Shown in pieces: positions 27,244-37,662 of a stretch of DNA of 64,000 nucleotides. A program made the position numbers and the translations under genes. Below the pieces are notes generated by a model. It was not told the origin of the DNA. It saw only the letters and a list, made by a program, of their open reading frames with translations, and made no database searches. The stretch's first letter is position 1; every line of letters starts with the position of its first letter. The DNA comes from Halomonas sp. YLGW01 (GTDB lineage: Bacteria > Pseudomonadota > Gammaproteobacteria > Pseudomonadales > Halomonadaceae): NCBI RefSeq assembly GCF_014840935.1, contig NZ_CP062005.1, positions 372,001 to 436,000 on the forward strand, given 5' to 3'.

Positions 27244-27323
27244 TGTCAGAAACGAAGTTGTCAGAAGCGAAGTTATTAGAAACGAAGCTGTCAGGAGCGA
27301 ACTGTGGTTGTCAGGAACACATT
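27244..27323. repeat. 15-bp degenerate tandem repeats upstream of atoE
   Basis: Four contiguous units of consensus TGTCAGAARCGAAGT run from 27244 to 27303, and a fifth degenerate unit (TGTCAGGAACACATT) lies at 27309-27323 after a 5-bp insert. They occupy most of the 136-bp space between the MATE gene's 3' end and atoE. No spacers or protein-coding role are seen. Confidence 0.85.
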
Positions 27324-27363
27324 GTCTCGACCCGACAAGGTAACGGATTCTCTGTATTAGGGC

Positions 27364-28698
27364 CTACCGACCTTGGTCGGGCGAGGCCACCCAGCGGTGC
27401 CGCCGGTAATATAGGTAGTAGCCGCCGAGTGTCGCCGAGCGCACCAGGGTGAAACCGCTGAAGGCGAGCCACAGTCCGTGGTTGCCCAGCGGCTGAGCGA
27501 GCCACCATAGCGGCAGGTAGACGGCGAGGCCCGCGAAGATGCTGTTGCGCATCTCGCGGGTGGCGGTGGCGCCGATGAAGACGCCGTCGAGCAGGTAGCT
27601 CCAAACCGCCAGCAGCGGCATCAGCACCATCCACGGCAGGTAGGTGGCCGCCGTGGTCCGTACCTCGGGCAGATCGGTGAGCAGGGCGATCAGCGCCTCG
27701 CCGCCCAGCGCGAAGGCCAGCATGGCGGCGGCGGCGATGGCCAGCGAGCAGCGCCCGGCACTCCGCACCGCCGCGGCGAACTCGTCCCAGCGAGCCCGGC
27801 CCACGGCGCGCCCGGTCAGCGCTTCGGCGGCATGGGCGAAGCCATCCAGGCCGTAGGAGACGAGCATGATGAACTGCAACAGCACCGCATTGGCCGCCAG
27901 TACCGTATCGCCCTGACTGGCGCCCTGGGCGGTGAAGAAGGCCATGGCGAACAATAGGCCCAGAGTGCGCAGGAACAGCTGAGCATTGACGGCGAACAGT
28001 GCGTGATAGGCGCTGAGGGCGATCAGCCGCGCACGATCGAGCTGCCCGCCCAGGGCGCCGAGCTGGCGGCGCACCAGCCACAGGCCGGCGGCCAGCGCCG
28101 TGTAGTCGGCGATCACCGTGGCCCAGGCCACGCCATCGCTGGTCATGCCGAGGCCCACCACGAACCATAGGTCGAGCACGATATTCACGCTGTTGGTCAG
28201 CACCATCAGGATCAGGGTGACCCGGGAATTCTGCTGGCCGAGGAACCAGCCGAGGATCGCATAGTTAGCCAATACCGCGGGCGCCGAGAGGATGCGGATG
28301 CCGGCGTACTCGCGGGCGAGCTCGGTGGCTTGGGCGCTGCCGTCGAGCAGTTTGAGGCCAAGCTCGATCAGCGGGCCAGAGGCCAGGATCAGCCCCGCGC
28401 CGATCGCCGCCGCCATCATCAGCGACTGGCCGAGCAGGGTGCGCACCTCGGTGTCGTCCTCTCGGCCCACCGCCTGGGAGGTCAGGCCGGTGGTGCCCAT
28501 GCGCAGGAAGCCGAAGCCCCAGTAGAGGAAGCCGAACAGGGTCGCCCCCAGGGTCACCGCCGCCAGGTAGCGGGAGTCCGGCAGGTGGCCGACCACCGCG
28601 GTATCCACCAGCCCCAGCAGCGGCACGGTGATGTTGGAGAGGATGATCGGCCAGGCCAGCGGCCAGATGCGCGGCGTGGTGGAGCGTGGGTGGGACAA
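27364..28698 (-). CDS. dinF: MATE-family efflux transporter (DinF branch)
   Basis: A 444-residue, twelve-span cation-coupled multidrug or metabolite exporter. The two MATE repeats begin IWPLAWPIILSNITVPLLGLVDTAVVGHL and AYHALFAVNAQLFLRTLGLLFAMAFFT; GFLRMGTTGLTSQAVG and YGLDGFAHAAEALTGRAVG mark the DinF branch. The start codon is TTG (28698), supported by GAGG seven bases upstream. Located between an outer-membrane protein gene and atoE on the same strand, each separated by terminator-like or repeat DNA, so likely transcribed alone. Confidence 0.9.
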   Translation of the reverse strand: MSHPRSTTPRIWPLAWPIILSNITVPLLGLVDTAVVGHLPDSRYLAAVTLGATLFGFLYWGFGFLRMGTTGLTSQAVGREDDTEVRTLLGQSLMMAAAIGAGLILASGPLIELGLKLLDGSAQATELAREYAGIRILSAPAVLANYAILGWFLGQQNSRVTLILMVLTNSVNIVLDLWFVVGLGMTSDGVAWATVIADYTALAAGLWLVRRQLGALGGQLDRARLIALSAYHALFAVNAQLFLRTLGLLFAMAFFTAQGASQGDTVLAANAVLLQFIMLVSYGLDGFAHAAEALTGRAVGRARWDEFAAAVRSAGRCSLAIAAAAMLAFALGGEALIALLTDLPEVRTTAATYLPWMVLMPLLAVWSYLLDGVFIGATATREMRNSIFAGLAVYLPLWWLAQPLGNHGLWLAFSGFTLVRSATLGGYYLYYRRHRWVASPDQGR

Positions 28699-28770
28699 GC
28701 CGTTTCCTCGATCGAACCAATGGCCCGGCAGGATACCTCAGGCTCTCCTGTGACACAGCCCGGAAACCAA

Positions 28771-28793
28771 ACAGCCCCGCGGCGCGGGGCTGT
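28771..28793. terminator. Hairpin after the outer-membrane barrel gene
   Basis: ACAGCCCCGC (28771-28780) pairs with 28784-28793 around a GGC loop; reading on the minus strand it is followed by TTGGTTT. It lies 22 bp past the stop of the barrel gene at 28815. Confidence 0.65.
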
Positions 28794-28814
28794 GTCGGCT
28801 AGTGGAAAACGCTA

Positions 28815-29429
28815 TCAGAAGTGATACCCCAAGCTGATCGAGGCCAGATCGATGGTGTAATCCTCGCCACCGTAGCTGAGGTCGTAGCGTTCAACTTCGC
28901 CTCGGATCATGACTCGATCGATGACGTATTCGGCACCGACGCCATAGAAGGGGTCGGTGCCATCTTCTTCAACATAAAACCGGTATTGCGCATTGTTAAT
29001 TTCGAAGTGATTGTTGTAACTAGCCTCCCAGGCAATCATGCCCAGCTTTCCGTGAAGGCTGAATCCCCCCTGGAGCGGCAGGCGTCCGACCAGCGCGACC
29101 GCTAAGCCATCGATGCCGAGTTCGATGTTGGGGCCGTTATTTTTAGCATTGGCAGTCGATTCACCGAAGTCCAGATGGCTGGCTTCCACGGCGAAGTTGG
29201 GGGTGAAGCGATAGCCAATAAACAGTTTGTAGGCGGTGTCGCTTTCATCGATGTCGAATGTACCGTCGTCTATTTCATCGAGAGTATCGCTATCGACGTC
29301 GGCTTGACCGATGCCGAACCCAAAGTATGGGCGAGCATGCGGATCGTTCTGATAGCCCTGGGCCAAAGCACTGTTGCTGGCAAACACGGTGAGGGTGAGC
29401 AGGGCGGTGATGACAACCGATCGTTTCAT
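28815..29429 (-). CDS. Outer-membrane beta-barrel protein
   Basis: A 204-residue exported protein: signal peptide (MKRSVVITALLTLTVFASNSALA), alternating-hydrophobicity strands such as YKLFIGYRFTPNFAVEASHLDFG and MIRGEVERYDLSYGG, and a C-terminal aromatic residue in SLGYHF, the sorting signal for barrel insertion. It resembles eight-stranded OmpA/OprF-like or Ail-like barrels; which, I cannot say. ATG 29429 is chosen for its AAGGAG site; an ATG seven codons earlier lacks one. Acidic loops (DVDSDTLDEIDDGTFDIDESD) fit a halophile. Codon use here looks slightly less GC-rich than the neighbours. Confidence 0.82.
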   Translation of the reverse strand: MKRSVVITALLTLTVFASNSALAQGYQNDPHARPYFGFGIGQADVDSDTLDEIDDGTFDIDESDTAYKLFIGYRFTPNFAVEASHLDFGESTANAKNNGPNIELGIDGLAVALVGRLPLQGGFSLHGKLGMIAWEASYNNHFEINNAQYRFYVEEDGTDPFYGVGAEYVIDRVMIRGEVERYDLSYGGEDYTIDLASISLGYHF

Positions 29430-29603
29430 GAAGCACTCCTTGGCAAACATGAGATGGGCAGGCGGTCCATCTGCGCTACCCTTTAATGTGTTATTTTGTA
29501 ATACCTAGTTACAAAACAAAACATAGGCGAGGAGTGGGCGTCGTACCACGGCAAAGTGTGGTCACTTCTTGGGTTGTGGGGTTACTGAGGCGGAGCAGGC
29601 GCA

Positions 29604-29936
29604 ATGATCAAGATGAGTTCGGGGGTAGCAGGCGTGATGATGGCATTGGCGATTTCGTTGAGTGCCGGGATGGCGAGCGAGATGGCCAAGGCGGCAGAGC
29701 CTGGCTTAAAGGAAGGGCCTAGCGGGGCGGCGATGGTAGTGGATGCGCTGGTGGCTCGGCCGCTGCTGGCCGCGGCCACGGTGGGCGGCACGGCGGTGTT
29801 TATTGTCTCACTGCCGTTTTCGGCGCTGGGTGGCAACGTCGGCGAATCGGCCGAGACGCTGATCCTGACGCCCGCCGAGGCGGCCTTCCGGCGGTGCCTG
29901 GGCTGCAGCGTCAGCCAGCGCCGCGACGAATTCTAG
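29604..29936 (+). CDS. Small conserved-looking membrane protein of unknown function
   Basis: A 110-residue protein with an N-terminal hydrophobic stretch (VAGVMMALAISLSAGMASEM, probably a signal or anchor) and a second one (RPLLAAATVGGTAVFIVSLPF), followed by a short soluble tail with RRCLGCSVSQRRDEF. GGAG precedes the ATG by eight bases. Proteins of this plan, with ARPLLAAATVGG-x-AVF-x-VSLPF, occur in pseudomonad relatives without assigned role. It is monocistronic and convergent with the YfhL ferredoxin gene. Confidence 0.7.
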   Translation: MIKMSSGVAGVMMALAISLSAGMASEMAKAAEPGLKEGPSGAAMVVDALVARPLLAAATVGGTAVFIVSLPFSALGGNVGESAETLILTPAEAAFRRCLGCSVSQRRDEF

Positions 29937-30023
29937 CGTCCCGAATACGCCAACGCCCCGCTGGGCGTCGGGAGGAGGGCGGGCGACCGGGGGCGGGCCC
30001 GGCGCCAGTGAAGGGCATGCCGC

Positions 30024-32763
<2,740 letters not shown>

Positions 32764-32978
32764 GCCGCTTACCTCATTGTGCTGGTGGCGCCTGGGCGCT
32801 CATGTTTCCTTCATTTCCCTCGGATAATATCACCGCGGCCGCTGCCCCGTCATGCGAGCTGGCGGGTGCCGGTGGCGCTATTCACGCTATTGTCATAAAG
32901 AGCTGTTGGAATCTGCGCCTGGCCGACCGGCCCTGCTAGAATGGCGCCTCTTCCTCTTCACCCGGCCGCCGGACGTCC

Positions 32979-33668
32979 ATGCAAGCCAATTCCCGAGCCA
33001 TCGTCACCAACCAGCCTGGTCCCCATCAGGATCTTGCCCGTCGCGTGGCGCGTGCCCTCGCGCATCCGCTCCAGAAACCCATCGCCGCGCACACCCGCGC
33101 CGCCTTCGCGAAGGCCGAGGCCTGGCGCGCGGCGCGGCCCGGGCCGCTGATCCTCGATGCCGGCTGTGGCGTCGGCATCTCTACCCGCCGGCTGGCCGAG
33201 CGGTTTCCCGATCATGTGGTGATCGGGGTCGATCGCAGCGCCGACCGCCTGTCCCGGGATCACGGCGAGCTGCCGGACAACGCCCTGCTGGTGCGCGCCG
33301 ACCTGGTGGACTTCTGGCGCCTGGCGCTGGCGGCGGGCTGGCAGCCGGTGCGCCACTATCTGCTCTACCCGAACCCTTATCCCAAGGCCGCCCATCTCAA
33401 GATGCGCTGGCATGGCCATCCGGTCTTTCCGGCCATCCTGGCGCTGGGCGGCCGCCTCGAGCTGCGCTCCAACTGGCGCCTCTACGTCGAGGAATTCGCC
33501 CTGGCCATCGAGCAGGCGACCGAGGTGCCCGCGGGCGTCGAGGCCTATCGGCCCGAGGGCGACTTCCTGACCCCCTTCGAGCGCAAGTACCACGACAGCG
33601 GTCAGTCGCTGTGGCGGCTGACGCTCGACCTGCCGCCGGCACCGGCGCTGATGCCGGGCCACGACTGA
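32979..33668 (+). CDS. TrmB-like SAM-dependent methyltransferase, diverged
   Basis: A 229-residue class I methyltransferase (motif I ILDAGCGVGISTRRLAERFP, acidic loop VIGVDRSADRL) related to the tRNA m7G46 enzyme TrmB. The family's PDPWxKKRHxKRR signature reads YPNPYPKAAHLKMRWHG here, and the C-terminal TPFERKYHDSGQSLWRLTL retains a tRNA-methyltransferase-like close. This is a recognised TrmB-like subgroup rather than canonical TrmB; its RNA substrate is uncertain. It is divergent from fabY with a 215-bp spacer. Confidence 0.78.
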   Translation: MQANSRAIVTNQPGPHQDLARRVARALAHPLQKPIAAHTRAAFAKAEAWRAARPGPLILDAGCGVGISTRRLAERFPDHVVIGVDRSADRLSRDHGELPDNALLVRADLVDFWRLALAAGWQPVRHYLLYPNPYPKAAHLKMRWHGHPVFPAILALGGRLELRSNWRLYVEEFALAIEQATEVPAGVEAYRPEGDFLTPFERKYHDSGQSLWRLTLDLPPAPALMPGHD

Positions 33669-33693
33669 GCAGGCCCCGCGGCGCCGCCGGCGC

Positions 33694-34587
33694 TCAGCGC
33701 TCCTCGCGGCCGCGAAAGCCCTTGCCCAGTGACTGGCGCAGCCAGCGCGCCACCGGCCCCTGAGCGCTGTCGCGGTGGGCGATCATCTCCACCTCGATGC
33801 GCGGGGCCACCCCCAGCGCCTCGCCGGTCAGGGGCGTCAGGTGATCGCGAAAGGGCGGGTAGCTGGCGATATGCTGTGGCACCAGGGCCCAACCGAGACC
33901 TCGGGTGGCGAGCTCCGCCATCGAGTAGAAGCTGTTCAGCCGCCAGAAGCGGGCGCTGGTGGCCTGCCCGCCGGCGCCGCCGCTGCGCGAGGCGATCACC
34001 AGCTGGCGATGGCCGGCCAGGTCGGTGAGGTCGGGCGCCGGCAGGCGCGCCAGGGGATGATCCCGGGCCACCACCAGCAGCTGCTCGAGGTGAGCGATGC
34101 GCTGGCCCTCCAGAAGCGGGCCTCGCGCCTGCTGGCTCAGCAGGATGCCGATATCGGCGGTGCGGTCCTCGACCCAGCCGGCGATATCGCCCTGGGCACC
34201 ATAGAGCAGCGTCAGCTGCAAGGCCGGGTAGCGATGCGCCAGGGCCTCCAGGGTGGCGTCCACCGGGGGCATCTCCACCAGCGCCTCGTCGATGGCCATG
34301 ACCAGGCGCGCCTCCTCGCCCTCGGCGATGGCGCGGGCGCGGGCGTCCAGCCGTTGGCACTGATGCAGCACCGCGCGCGCCTCGTGCAGCAGCGCCTCGC
34401 CGGCGGCCGTCAGCTGCGGCAGCCGCCCCTGGCGGTCGAAGAGCGTGCAGCCCAGATCGTCCTCCAGGTGGCCGATGGCGGTGCTGATCGCCGACTGGGC
34501 CCGCCCCAACCTGCGTGCTGCGGCGGAGAACGAGCCCTGCTCGGCGGCGGCGATCAGGCACTCCAGCTGATCCAGGGTCCAGCGCAT
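33694..34587 (-). CDS. LysR-family regulator of an adjacent efflux pair
   Basis: A 297-residue LysR protein with winged HTH (QLECLIAAAEQGSFSAAARRLGRAQSAISTAIGHLEDDLG) and a C-terminal ligand-binding domain. It is divergent from a PACE-family and an SMR-family exporter gene across a 187-bp spacer. LysR regulators divergent from PACE genes are a recurrent arrangement, so it probably senses the exported compound. Confidence 0.88.
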   Translation of the reverse strand: MRWTLDQLECLIAAAEQGSFSAAARRLGRAQSAISTAIGHLEDDLGCTLFDRQGRLPQLTAAGEALLHEARAVLHQCQRLDARARAIAEGEEARLVMAIDEALVEMPPVDATLEALAHRYPALQLTLLYGAQGDIAGWVEDRTADIGILLSQQARGPLLEGQRIAHLEQLLVVARDHPLARLPAPDLTDLAGHRQLVIASRSGGAGGQATSARFWRLNSFYSMAELATRGLGWALVPQHIASYPPFRDHLTPLTGEALGVAPRIEVEMIAHRDSAQGPVARWLRQSLGKGFRGREER

Positions 34588-34661
34588 GTGGGTCTCCCGT
34601 GATGCTCCGATGACGGCAGAGCCGTTGGCCGTCGTTTACTCCCTCGACCTATCAGAATATC

Positions 34662-34687
34662 AGATGGAATCTAACTGGATGCCATCT
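34662..34687. promoter_or_regulatory. Candidate operator in the LysR/PACE divergent spacer
   Basis: AGATGG (34662-34667) and CCATCT (34682-34687) form an inverted repeat with a 14-bp spacer in the AT-rich part of the divergent spacer. Repeated ATCAGA just upstream (34651-34665) adds to the structure. Role inferred from position. Confidence 0.35.
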
Positions 34688-34774
34688 CTCTCGCGGGTAG
34701 ACTGTCGCCAGTTGTCGGGGTGGGTCTCCTGCTCCTGACGTGTTGTCCCAGTAAGCAACGGCGAGGAGGCCTGC

Positions 34775-35194
34775 ATGCGCTCGGTAAGGGAACGGCTCGC
34801 CCAAAGCGCCCTGTTCGAGGCCGGTGGCCTCTTGCTGGTCACGCCGCTGGCCAACCTGATCAGCGGCCATGGCATGGGCAAGCTGGGTGCTCTGGGGGTT
34901 GCCCTGGCGACCGTCGCCATGGGCTGGAACCTGGTCTGGAACCGACTCTTCGATCACTGGGTGCCGAGCCGGCGGCGCAGTTTCCTTGAGCGTCTCGCTC
35001 AGGCACTTGGGTTCGAGGCCGGTCTGGTGGTGCTGACCCTGCCCGGGGTGGCCTGGTGGCTCGAGATCGGGCTCCTCGAGGCCCTTTGGCTGGATATCGG
35101 TTTCGTGCTCTTTTTCCTGGCCTATGGCCTGATCTTCAATACGCTCTTCGATCGTGTGATGCGCCGTCGACTGGCGCGGGGAGGTAGCTCATGA
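34775..35194 (+). CDS. PACE-family efflux transporter
   Basis: A 139-residue, four-span inner-membrane protein made of two bacterial transmembrane pair domains. Both repeats show the family pattern FEAGGLLLVTPLANLI and FEAGLVVLTLPGVAWWL, with WNLVWNRLFDHW and FNTLFDRVM closing each pair; the conserved membrane Glu of PACE proteins (as in AceI) is in FEAGG. Characterised members export chlorhexidine or short-chain diamines by proton exchange. It overlaps the SMR gene by 4 bp (ATGA), so the two are coupled and likely work on related cationic compounds. Confidence 0.88.
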   Translation: MRSVRERLAQSALFEAGGLLLVTPLANLISGHGMGKLGALGVALATVAMGWNLVWNRLFDHWVPSRRRSFLERLAQALGFEAGLVVLTLPGVAWWLEIGLLEALWLDIGFVLFFLAYGLIFNTLFDRVMRRRLARGGSS

Positions 35195-35520
35195 CCTATG
35201 TATTTCTGGCGCTCGCCATCCTGGCCGAGGTCGTCGCGACCAGCGCCCTCAAGGCCTCCGAGGAGTTCACCCGGCTCTGGCCCAGCGTGCTGGTGGTGGT
35301 CTGCTACGGGCTCGCGTTCTATCTGCTTTCCTTGGCGCTTCGTACCCTGCCGGTGGGGATCGCCTACGCCTTCTGGGCCGGACTCGGCATCACCCTGGTG
35401 ACCCTGATCGGCATGGTGGTCTATGGCGAGCGGCCCGACCTGCCGGCGGTGATCGGGCTTGGCATGATCGTTGGCGGCGTGGTGGTGATTCAGGTATTTT
35501 CCAGCGTGGCGTCTCACTGA
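35191..35520 (+). CDS. Small multidrug resistance (SMR) family transporter
   Basis: A 109-residue, four-span proton antiporter. The membrane Glu essential in EmrE is conserved in AILAEVVATSALKAS, and GIAYAFWAGLGITLVTLIG is the second family signature. It begins inside the stop of the PACE gene. EmrE-type or guanidinium (Gdx)-type activity cannot be separated with certainty, though the single-gene homodimer form and the A-x-W-A-G-L-G motif favour EmrE/QacE. Confidence 0.9.
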   Translation: MTYVFLALAILAEVVATSALKASEEFTRLWPSVLVVVCYGLAFYLLSLALRTLPVGIAYAFWAGLGITLVTLIGMVVYGERPDLPAVIGLGMIVGGVVVIQVFSSVASH

Positions 35521-35543
35521 TGAGCCGCCCCGAGTCTCCAGGC

Positions 35544-35597
35544 CGCCTCCTGCCTTCATGAGGCCCGCGGTCGCCTCCTTCCTCAACTCATGAGGCC
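35544..35597. repeat. Direct repeat before dacB
   Basis: CGCCTCCTGCCTTCATGAGGCC (35544-35565) recurs as CGCCTCCTTCCTCAACTCATGAGGCC (35572-35597), period about 28-32 bp. The second copy contains the first in-frame dacB ATG (35590), which casts doubt on that ATG as the true start. Confidence 0.6.
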
Positions 35598-37068
35598 GTC
35601 GATGCCTCCACCGGACCTGCCCATGCCCCGTCTGTTGCGTTCATTGCTGGTGATACTGGTGTGCTGTGTCGGCGGGGTGTCGCTGGCTCAGGCCTCGGGC
35701 TTCGAGCGGCTGGCTAGCCTCGAGGAGCAGGGCTTTCTGATCGGTGCCGAGGCCCGGCTGCTGGACAGCGGCGAGGTGCTTGGTGAGATCGCCCCCGACC
35801 GCGAGCTGTCGCCGGCCTCGGTCTCCAAGCTCTATCTGGCCGCCGCGGCGCTGGATCGCTGGGGGCCCCAGCACCGCTTCACCACCCGCCTGCTGACGGC
35901 GGGTGCGCTCTCCACCGAGGGCGTGGTGACGGGGGATCTGATCTTCGAGGGGGGCGGTGACCCGGCCCTGGTCGCGGAGGATCTGTGGCGGCTGGTGCAG
36001 CAGCTGCGCCAGCAGGGCGTGACCCGGGTGGAGGGCGCGCTCGAGATCAATCAATGGCGCTATGGCCCGGTGCAGTGCATCACCACCGATCGCTGCGAGG
36101 CCCGCCGGCGGGGCACCAATGCCTACAGCGCGCTGCTCTCCGCGGCGGGGGTCGATTACGGCAGCTGGTGCCTGGCAGTCCGTCCCGGGGCGGCGCTCGG
36201 CGACTCCGCACGCATTGCCAGCTGCGCGAGCGGCGCGCCGCTAACCCGTGTCGACAACCGGGTGGACACCGCCGGCGCCGATGGTCGCACCCGCCTGGAG
36301 GCCGAGCGCCTCACCGACGGAGAGGGCGATCGCCTGGTGCTCGAGGGCTCCATCGCCCTGGGCGACGGGCCGCGCTATGTCTATCGCGCCAGCTCCGACC
36401 CCGCCGAACAGACGGCCGACACGCTGGCATCACTGCTCGACCAGGCCGGCATCGCCGTGACCGGCGGCACGCGCGTGGTCAGCACGCGGCCGCCGGCGAC
36501 GACCACCGAGCTCGCCGCGGTGCAGGGCAAGCCGCTGCAGGAACTTCTGCAGCGCACCCTCAACTACTCGAACAACTTCATGGCCGATGTGCTGGCCCTC
36601 GATCTGGTCGGCAGTCCCCGGGCGACCCTGCCCCAGGCCGGCGATGCCGTGGAGGCCTTCGCCCTGGCGATTCCCGGCCACGGCCCCTTGACCCTCGAGA
36701 GCGGCAGCGGCCTGACCACCGGTAATCGCACCACCGCCCGCGGGGTCACGGTGCTACTCGAGCGCATGTATCGACGTCCGGCGCTGTTCCCGAGTTTCAT
36801 CGCCGGCCTGCAGTCTCCCACCAACGGCACCATGCGCTTCCTGCGTCGCGGCAGCGACACCTTCCAGGAAGGCGTGATGCTCAAGACCGGCACCCTCAAC
36901 CAGCCCTTCGCGGTGCGGGCCGCCGGTGGCTACTTCCGCACCCGCAGCGGGCGCTGGGGCGTGTTCGCGGCATTGGTCAACGGCACCGCCAGCACGCCCT
37001 ATCTGGCCTGGCGTCAGGTGCTCGAGCCGTTGGCCGATGATCTCGAGACGATGATCCTGAGTCACTGA
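35590..37068 (+). CDS. dacB: D-alanyl-D-alanine carboxypeptidase/endopeptidase (PBP4 type)
   Basis: Periplasmic penicillin-binding protein that trims or cleaves peptidoglycan cross-links. The active-site triads are visible: SxxK in PASVSKLYLA, SxN in NYSNNFMADVL and KTG in MLKTGTLNQPF. The insert between the first two (about 80-270) is normal for class C low-mass PBPs. A signal peptide (LLRSLLVILVCCVGGVSLAQA) follows. Length is 492 from ATG 35590, or 481 from ATG 35623 (MPRLLRSLL), which better fits the signal peptide; neither has a clear ribosome site. Confidence 0.92.
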   Translation: MRPSMPPPDLPMPRLLRSLLVILVCCVGGVSLAQASGFERLASLEEQGFLIGAEARLLDSGEVLGEIAPDRELSPASVSKLYLAAAALDRWGPQHRFTTRLLTAGALSTEGVVTGDLIFEGGGDPALVAEDLWRLVQQLRQQGVTRVEGALEINQWRYGPVQCITTDRCEARRRGTNAYSALLSAAGVDYGSWCLAVRPGAALGDSARIASCASGAPLTRVDNRVDTAGADGRTRLEAERLTDGEGDRLVLEGSIALGDGPRYVYRASSDPAEQTADTLASLLDQAGIAVTGGTRVVSTRPPATTTELAAVQGKPLQELLQRTLNYSNNFMADVLALDLVGSPRATLPQAGDAVEAFALAIPGHGPLTLESGSGLTTGNRTTARGVTVLLERMYRRPALFPSFIAGLQSPTNGTMRFLRRGSDTFQEGVMLKTGTLNQPFAVRAAGGYFRTRSGRWGVFAALVNGTASTPYLAWRQVLEPLADDLETMILSH

Positions 37069-37176
37069 GGCCGTTTCTCGCCCTTCGGGTCAGGGGCTGT
37101 CATCTCGGGGTGATAGAATCGGCGCGCACTGGCCGTCGATGGCCATCATTCATTCATGATCGGCAGGAACGATGCG

Positions 37177-37548
37177 ATGAAGCCAGGACACACCGGCTGG
37201 CGCCACCTGATTCACTCCACCCGCTATTCCATCAAGGGGCTGCGCGCGGCCTTTCACAACGAGGCCGCCTTTCGCCAGGAGCTGGGCCTGTGCCTGGTGC
37301 TGGTGCCGCTGGCGCTCTGGCTCGGCCAGACCCCCGTCGAATGGATCCTGCTGATCGGCAGCTGCCTGCTAGTGCTGATCGTCGAATTGATCAACTCGGC
37401 GATCGAGAGCGTGGTCGATCGTATCGGGGTCGAGCGCCATGAGCTATCTGGGCGGGCCAAGGACATCGGCTCGGCGGCGGTGATGCTGGCGCTGATGATC
37501 GCCGGGCTGACCTGGGGCCTGCTGACCTGGCAGCGCTTCGTAGGCTAG
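37177..37548 (+). CDS. dgkA: Diacylglycerol kinase
   Basis: Phosphorylates diacylglycerol released by osmoregulated glycan or lipid A modification to phosphatidic acid. The 123-residue three-span protein has the DgkA signature ELINSAIESVVDRIG and the paired acidic segment FHNEAAFRQELGL. The ATG at 37177 has AGGA eight bases upstream; an earlier ATG (37156) adds seven residues and lacks support. It is monocistronic between dacB and glnE. Confidence 0.93.
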   Translation: MKPGHTGWRHLIHSTRYSIKGLRAAFHNEAAFRQELGLCLVLVPLALWLGQTPVEWILLIGSCLLVLIVELINSAIESVVDRIGVERHELSGRAKDIGSAAVMLALMIAGLTWGLLTWQRFVG

Positions 37549-37662
37549 TCTCGCCTCCCCCTGTCTGCCGAGGCCGCGAGGCGGTCGGGGCGAAGGGCAA
37601 GCGGGGCGCAGACAGCGGGGTGGCGCCTTCGCTATGCTGGGGGAAACCACAAGGAGACGCCC

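Noticed and set aside
27244-27323. CRISPR array
   Set aside because: Units are contiguous 15-bp repeats without unique spacers, and no cas genes are near.
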